Part shown: positions 59,295-64,000 of the stretch, piece by piece
How the letters are laid out: every line of letters begins with the position of its first letter
Numbering within the stretch: the stretch's first letter is position 1
The notes under the pieces: model-generated
Databases searched by the model: none
What the model was told of the DNA's origin: nothing
What the model saw: the letters and a program-made list of their open reading frames with translations, nothing else
Program-made: the position numbers and the translations under genes
Assembly (NCBI RefSeq): GCF_910594005.1
Contig: NC_057827.1
Span: 7,006,001 to 7,070,000, forward strand
Length of the DNA stretch: 64,000 nt
Source: Cervus elaphus
Lineage: Eukaryota; Chordata; Mammalia; Artiodactyla; Cervidae
Direction of reading: 5' to 3'

Positions 59295-60464
59295 TTTTAA
59301 TAGATTGGTTAATCAGATTAGTTAGTTTTCTGTGGTTTTGGCTTTCATTCCATCTGCCCTCTGATGGAGATGGATAAGAGGCTTATGGAAGGTTTCTGAT
59401 TGCAGAGACTGACTGAGGGGGAAACTGGGTCTTGTTGTGATGGGCAGGGCCGTGCTCAGTAAATCTTTAATCCAGTTCTGTTGATGGGGGCACTGAGAGC
59501 AGCAATGCCTACATGGGACCTTCTGAAGGAGGTCGCCATTATCTTCATTACCTCCACCATAGTTTGGCCTCAGGTCAAACAACAGGGAGGGGGCACAGCC
59601 CCGCCCATCAACAGAAAATTGGATTAAAGATTAAACAAAATACTGCCTATTTTAAGACTTATTTAAAAACTCACAAGACAGCATGGTATTGAAGAAGGGA
59701 TAGATACACCTACGGAACATAATAGAAATCTAAAAATAGACACACAACAAATAGGAGCAATTGATTTTCAACCAAAGTGTAAAGTCAATTTAGTGGAGAA
59801 AAGACAAACTGTCCACAAACAGTTCCTGAATAACTAGCCAGCTACATGCAGAAAAACACAGTTTGATGTAAGCCTCATACATTACACAAAATTCTACACA
59901 AAACAGATTGTGTCTAAAGCTGAGATGCTACACTATAAACCTTTTAGGAGAAAACAGAGGTGAAAACTCTGTGATAAGGCACATCTTAGGTGTGACACCT
60001 ACAGGCAGATCCATAAAGGCTGGAAGAGTCACTAGGCCTGTGGGAAGAGACCCACCCTATACATGGGGGAATTTCGGTCAACAAAGGTGAGGAATGAAAA
60101 CCCAAGTGCTGCTGGGGCATTAGTGAGATAACACGTGCTGTCTTGGGAATGCTAATGACGAATGGACAGCTACCCTGGCTCCATGAGAGCCCATGAGATA
60201 CTCTCTGATACTGCTGGCTGGATACAGCTCAGGAAAAGCTGGTTGAGCTCTGAATTATAAAGCTCAGACATGTTCCTGAGAAGTCCCAGCAAATCCCACA
60301 TTCTCCAAGACAATAAGAAACAACACAGGTACAAACAGAGGCAAAGAACAAAGGCCCACCTCACAGCAAGTGCCAGAAATGGAAGGCCTTCCTTCCTGCT
60401 CCTCTCTGGGGCTGGCAGGGTGTGGAGTTGCCCAGGCAAAGCAGGCTCCCTAACATCCACCCAC

Positions 60465-60649
60465 CTGGGATTCGGCATTCAGGGTGATGACTTCCTCATC
60501 ATGGTCCAGAAGTTTGCAGGCATGAGCAATGTTAATGGCCGTTTCCTGTTTGTCGCCGGTGAGAACCCAAATCTGCAGACCTGCTTGACGCAGTTTAGCA
60601 ATGGTTTCGGGGACTCCATCCTGCAGGCGGTCTTCAATCCCCGTGGCAC
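60465..60649 (-). CDS. ATP10A: ATP10A coding exon (P domain, TGDK motif)
   Basis: A 185-bp exon with acceptor AG at 60650-60651 and donor GT at 60463-60464. It completes the split glycine codon and then reads ATGIEDRLQDGVPETIAKLR, followed by WVLTGDKQETAINIA. The TGDK(x)ETA block is the conserved P-domain motif of P4-ATPases that contacts the ATP ribose and phosphates. The exon ends EEVITLNAESQ in phase 0. The motif residues are intact, so nothing here suggests a pseudogene. Confidence 0.93.
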
Positions 60650-61384
60650 CTGCTCAAAGGTACCAGTGTAGGTGAGGCCCTGCTTCTGGGCCCCTGCCCT
60701 GACCAGCATGAATACTACACTCCAGCTCAGCAGAGTTGCTGGCCCCGCCCTGCAGACTGGACCCTGCTGAGGTCCATCTTCTTTGGAAGCACTGGGGTGA
60801 TTCCTCATTCGGGATATGGGGGTACCTTCACCAGCTCTCGACTCCATACAAAAGGGACAGCTGGAAGCACTAAACATTAATCCTCTGGGCATTAAACTGA
60901 ACACCTCCAAGGCTTCCTAACATGCAGTGAACTTTTAACTTTATAGATAGCTTGGAAATAACGCTTGTGGGGAGATGGTGAGAATGACCATACCCCGAGG
61001 GATGAAAAGTTTTCAAGCTTATCCATCCTGCAGAAAGCTTCTGGTAAATGAGACCACAGTGATGGCTCTCAACAGTGTTTACCATTAGCTGTTGAAACAG
61101 ATCAGAGGCCCATTATTTCTTGAAAGCAATATTATCCTGAATATGCTTCTTTTTCCACAAACATAAAAATTAAGGAGCAGATTTTTCCCATGCAAGTCTT
61201 AGTATGTTAGATAAAATATACCACTTAATGCAGAAAAGTGTCCTCTAGACCAGCCTGTTTTTTCCTGTTTCCAGCTTGGTGAGATGCTCTCCATCTTTCT
61301 TTTAAGAAGTGCAGCATTGCCCGAGGCCTCCTTGTTAGCCTTGCCTTTCTCTTTTATACATGCTGTTCCCTGTGCTGGGATGCT

Positions 61385-61590
61385 GCTGTGGACTAAAATG
61401 TTTGTGTCCCTCCTAAAAGTCCATAGGTTGATGCCCCAATCCCCAGGGTAATGGCATTAGCAGGTGGGGCCTTTGGGAGGCAATTAGGTTATGAGAGTGA
61501 GCCCTTGTGAATGGGATTAGTGCCTTTATATTAAAAGATATGAGAGAGTTGACTTTTATGCATTAAAGGCAGCCCTGTCTGAGTTCAACA
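61385..61590 (+). mobile_element. MaLR-type LTR relic
   Basis: 'tgtttgtgtccctcctaaaa', 'gcaggtggggcctttgggag' and 'gtgaatgggattagtgcctt' follow the order seen in MLT/MST LTRs of the ERVL-MaLR group. Confidence 0.5.
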
Positions 61591-61809
61591 GTTTCTGATT
61601 GTTCCTGGGATGGAGGGACCATTTTAAGCATCAGTTGTTGAGAAACCTTGCTTCTGATCTCTATTTTTGGTGGGAAAGCAGGGTTTTAGGGGAGGAAAGT
61701 CTGACACGGTTCCCAGCAGGGTGGCACAGGGAATGACCCAAAGACTGACTAGAGAGGAGAAAGTTCAATGGAGCACAGCCCCGCCCGGGGTGTGCTAGTG
61801 TCAGAACAG

Positions 61810-62018
61810 ATGTTGTGTTGTTTAGTCACTAAGTCGTGTCTGACTCTTGCAACCCTCTGGACTGTAGCCCGCCAGGCTCCTCTGTCCATGGGATTTCCCA
61901 GGCAAGAACTGGAGTGGGTTGTTACTTCCTTCTCCAGGGGATCTTCCAGACCCATGATCCAACCTGCATCTCCTGCGTTGGAGGTGGATTCTTTATTGCT
62001 GGGCCACAAGGGAAGCCC
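61810..62018 (-). mobile_element. Bov-tA SINE
   Basis: Minus-strand copy flanked by a 13-bp repeat with one mismatch (61797-61809 and 62019-62031). Confidence 0.92.
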
Positions 62019-62159
62019 AGTGTCAGACCAGCGGGGTACTTAATGAAAACGAGTGTGTGCAGAGCTGCTGCGGACTAGAGCCAGGGTACCTCTCTGCCCA
62101 GGATGCTGCAAACTCCACCCCGCCCTACAGGACACCAGCCGGCTCGAGGACATAATTAC

Positions 62160-62286
62160 CCAACAAATGCAGATTCGTCTCCAGGCGAATGGCAGACTGA
62201 AAGAGGAGCTCCTCCCGGTTGTCCAGGGCGGATTCTGCTTCCAAGTGGCTCTGCAGCCAACAGGCATACTCTTCCTTACTCAGAAC
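62160..62286 (-). CDS. ATP10A: ATP10A coding exon (nucleotide-binding domain, part 2)
   Basis: A 127-bp exon with acceptor AG at 62287-62288 and donor GT at 62158-62159 (GTAATT). It encodes VLSKEEYACWLQSHLEAES and continues to LDNREELL, ending NLHLLG with the last glycine codon split after its first base. This is the acidic, helical stretch before the P domain, where P4-ATPases carry a variable E/D-rich linker. The intron to the previous exon is only 76 bp (62287-62362), the shortest in this part of the gene. Confidence 0.88.
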
Positions 62287-62362
62287 CTGGGTGAGACCTG
62301 CTGGTGAGCGCGTGGGCCGCACCCGCTGCTGGCTCTGCCCCTCCGTGGAGCTGCCTACTCAC

Positions 62363-62466
62363 CCTTTTGGCAATGCACAGGGTTCGCAGGCCCTCCACCG
62401 CATACAAGTTGAGGTAATTCTGGGTCTCGCTGCGGATCTTCATTTGATGCCTTCCTCTGGCGTCAT
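62363..62466 (-). CDS. ATP10A: ATP10A coding exon (nucleotide-binding domain, part 1)
   Basis: This is the most upstream exon visible, 104 bp, with the acceptor AG at 62467-62468 after a long pyrimidine tract and the donor GT at 62361-62362. It starts with two bases that complete a codon from an exon outside the window. It encodes about 35 residues ending in GLRTLCIAKR, a segment conserved near the end of the N (nucleotide-binding) domain of class V P4-ATPases. The run of T on the minus strand at 62490-62507 lies just upstream of the acceptor. The exon ends in phase 0, matching the start of the next exon at 62286. Confidence 0.88.
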
Positions 62467-62680
62467 CTAAATTGGAAATAGGAGCAGAAAAAAAAAAAAA
62501 AAAAAAGAGTGAGAACAACAGAGCACAGTGGAATGCCCTGGTTCCCTCAGACGCCCAGCCTGCTGCAATCCACCTGCAGTGACGGTCACTGCTGAGGTTT
62601 CCACAGCTGAGAGCTCAGCACCATCAGGGTCTAGTTGGGAACTCTTCCCATCCGGGAGAGAAAAGAGCTGCATTTTCAGG

Positions 62681-62815
62681 TCTGAATGGCAGCCCACTCC
62701 AGTATTCTTGCCTGGAGAATCCCACAAATGGAGGAGCCTGGTGGGCTAGCATCCATGGGGTTGCAAAGAGTCGTACACAAGTGAGCAACTAACACAACAC
62801 AACAACAACACAAAG
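62681..62815 (+). mobile_element. Bov-A SINE body
   Basis: Headless plus-strand copy ending in an (ACAAC)n-like tail. Confidence 0.85.
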
Positions 62816-63060
62816 CAACCATGCTCAGAGAGACAGCAAGTAGAAAGCTGGTTGCTAGGGGCTGGGGGAGGAGGGGAGGAGGGGAGGAAGGAGCTATACG
62901 GAGCTTCAGTTTTGCAAGATGAAAATTCCTGGAGATCTGCTGCACACCAATGTGAATATACTCAACACTACTGAACCGTACACTCAAAACTGGTTAAGAT
63001 GGTAAACTAATGTTATGTTGTTTTTTTTTAACCATAATTTTGAAGAAGGTAATAAATTAG
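62816..63060 (+). mobile_element. L1M 3' UTR fragment
   Basis: 'gttgctaggggctggggga', 'gaaaattcctggagatctgc', 'ctgaaccgtacactcaaaac' follow the 3' UTR order of old mammalian L1M elements. Confidence 0.6.
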
Positions 63061-63064
63061 CTAT

Positions 63065-63560
63065 CAGCTAGTAAGAGATTTCCAAACATTCACCCTTTCC
63101 TGTTTTCTGTAGATCCAGGTGCAGAACAGACCTGGCTGTTTATTACCAGACTGCAGAAGTGCTAACCCTGAGCCTTACCACTGTGGAATCCCTGGCAAAG
63201 TGACATACACCTTCTTAACTCCAATGTGTTCTGGGGTTAATAATTATTAGTGAGAAGTCAGAAGACACTTTAGTTTCTGCGTGATAAAAGAATGAGTGTG
63301 TTTCGGAGTCAGTGGCCCTCCCCATTCTGTCTCACTGTAGCTGGCTGCAACTGGAATGCTGGCCAGAATTTTGTTCCAATTAATTAGGCAGGAATGTCAC
63401 AGGAGCAACCTTTCATTATGATTTACTCCAACAACCTCCAGTAAGAGGTGCCCAGAAAACATCTGCACCACTAGATTTAGCAAGTGTCTGTTTTACTACT
63501 TGTCAATAGTATACACGTTCAATATAGAACTTAAAGTTAGATGTTATTTTAAAAAGAACC
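63065..63560. other. Intronic, no recognisable element
   Basis: Upstream of the last visible ATP10A exon; no splice-flanked coding block was found here. Confidence 0.5.
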
Positions 63561-63564
63561 TTAT

Positions 63565-64000
63565 CAGACTTCTGGATCAAGATGGCAGAGTAGAAGGATG
63601 TCCATTCATCTCCTCCTGTGAGAGCACCCATATTGCAACTAGCTGTTGAACAACCATTGACAGGAGGATGCTGTCAACCATGACAGCAGGTTCCAACCTG
63701 CTAAAAAAAGATACCCCACATCCAAAGACAAAGAAGAAGCTGCAGTGAGATGGTAGGAGGGGAGCAATCACAATAAAATCAAATCCCCTACCTGCCAGGT
63801 GGGTGACCCACAAACTAGAGAACAATAATATCATAGAAGTTCTCTCACTGCTGTGAAGGTTCTGAACCCCACATCAGGTTTCCCAGCCTGGGGATCCGAC
63901 AAAGGGACTGGGGATCCCCACAGAATCTGACCTTGGAGGCCAGCGGGATTTGACTATAGGACTTGCACAAGACTGGGGGAAACAGAGACTTCAGTCTTAG
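63565..64000 (+). mobile_element. BovB 5' leader
   Basis: It begins 'ggatcaagatggcagagtag', matches the leader at 8133 and 22803, and runs off the window edge. Confidence 0.75.

Larger units (their letters stand above)
55316..59640 (-). mobile_element. Nearly full-length BovB LINE, antisense, split by L1
   Basis: It runs from the 3' tail at 55316 to the leader near 59640. The L1 at 58420-59294 interrupts the leader. The RT and endonuclease coding sequence is recognisable throughout, in several frames. It lies in the same orientation as ATP10A. Confidence 0.88.
52900..60130 (+). mobile_element. Old L1M-type LINE, split by later insertions
   Basis: Diverged sense L1: leader/ORF1-upstream region at 52900-53380, an L1 3' end at 53380-53635 (possibly a separate copy), ORF2-like text at 53640-54670 and 55205-55315, and a later ORF2 part at 59641-60130. 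The gaps are filled by a younger L1 (54672-55200) and by BovB (55316-59640). Assigned from memory of the L1 order; the edges are approximate. Confidence 0.6.
49889..60464 (-). other. ATP10A largest visible intron, LINE nest and CpG patch
   Basis: A 10.6-kb intron. Reading upward it holds a CpG-rich patch (50700-51310), a Bov-tA dimer (51572-51891), an old L1M split by later insertions (52900-60130), a younger L1 3' end (54672-55200), and an antisense BovB (55316-59640) that is itself broken by an antisense L1 (58420-59294). The segments 49910-50690 and 51905-52890 show no recognisable element. Confidence 0.8.
60650..62159 (-). other. ATP10A intron with MaLR-like LTR and SINE
   Basis: A 1.5-kb intron that contains a MaLR-type LTR relic (61385-61590) and a minus-strand Bov-tA (61810-62018). 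The stretch 60660-61380 shows nothing recognisable. Confidence 0.8.
34560..62466 (-). other. ATP10A: ATP10A gene, 3' half: 11 terminal coding exons plus probable 3' UTR
   Basis: This is the only protein-coding locus supported in the window. The spliced product is a class V P4-ATPase. Members of this class pair with a CDC50 subunit (TMEM30A) and flip phospholipid, phosphatidylcholine for ATP10A, to the cytosolic leaflet of the plasma membrane (established knowledge). Eleven exons join in frame (104, 127, 185, 310, 77, 126, 201, 81, 105, 188 and 619 bp) to give about 706 residues of a protein that is usually about 1500. ATP10A is chosen over ATP10B and ATP10D because the M7-M10 block with its NASCATCYPPSNP loop matches my memory of mammalian ATP10A; I could not align it. 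If the usual 21-exon structure holds, these are exons 11-21. The next upstream exon is not in the window. ATP10A is reported as imprinted (maternally expressed) in human; nothing here tests that. Confidence 0.9.

Noticed and set aside
63065..63560. Search for the next upstream ATP10A exon
   Set aside because: No block with acceptor/donor and N-domain-like translation was found before the window edge.

Overview
The window is mammalian nuclear DNA, almost certainly from a ruminant (cattle, sheep, goat or deer group). The evidence is the mass of BovB (RTE-type) LINE copies, Bov-tA/Bov-A2 tRNA-derived SINEs, artiodactyl CHR-type SINEs and ruminant-type L1 LINEs, together with spliced genes. I cannot name the species. 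There are no operons, bacterial genes or CRISPR arrays.

One protein-coding gene is present, on the minus strand: ATP10A, a class V P4-ATPase (lipid flippase). Eleven consecutive coding exons could be placed base by base: 62363-62466, 62160-62286, 60465-60649, 49579-49888, 46824-46900, 43194-43319, 39150-39350, 36747-36827, 36564-36668, 35993-36180 and 35232-35850. All junction phases agree. They encode about 706 C-terminal residues: the end of the nucleotide-binding domain, the TGDK and GDGAND parts of the P domain, transmembrane helices M5-M10 and the cytosolic tail. The N-terminal half lies beyond the right edge. A probable poly(A) signal sits at 34582-34587. One intron has a GC rather than GT donor.

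The left half (1-34.5 kb) lies downstream of the gene and is a nest of transposons: L1 (2884-5452 and antisense fragments), a nearly complete BovB (8.1-13.2 kb) carrying three SINEs and an L1 scrap, an antisense YY1-headed LINE-leader-like element with two kinds of tandem monomer (13.4-14.8 kb), a 26-bp minisatellite of ten units beside an LTR-like sequence (24.1-24.9 kb), and three LTRs of one endogenous retrovirus family. Two of these LTRs bracket a decayed provirus (about 25.4-31.4 kb) with a recognisable tRNA-Arg-type primer-binding site and a polypurine tract. The third is a solo LTR.

The introns of ATP10A (36-62 kb) hold MIR relics, Bov-A SINEs with clear target duplications, an old L1M (52.9-60.1 kb) split by a younger L1 and by an antisense BovB that is itself split by an antisense L1, a GC-rich minisatellite close to one splice acceptor, and an intragenic CpG-rich patch (50.7-51.3 kb).

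No wholly new biological system was found. The most notable observations are three BovB copies with the inverted 5' segment and target duplications expected of twin priming, a 30-nt U6 snRNA fragment retroposed into an LTR, a bare poly(T) insertion with duplicated target, and the GC-AG intron.
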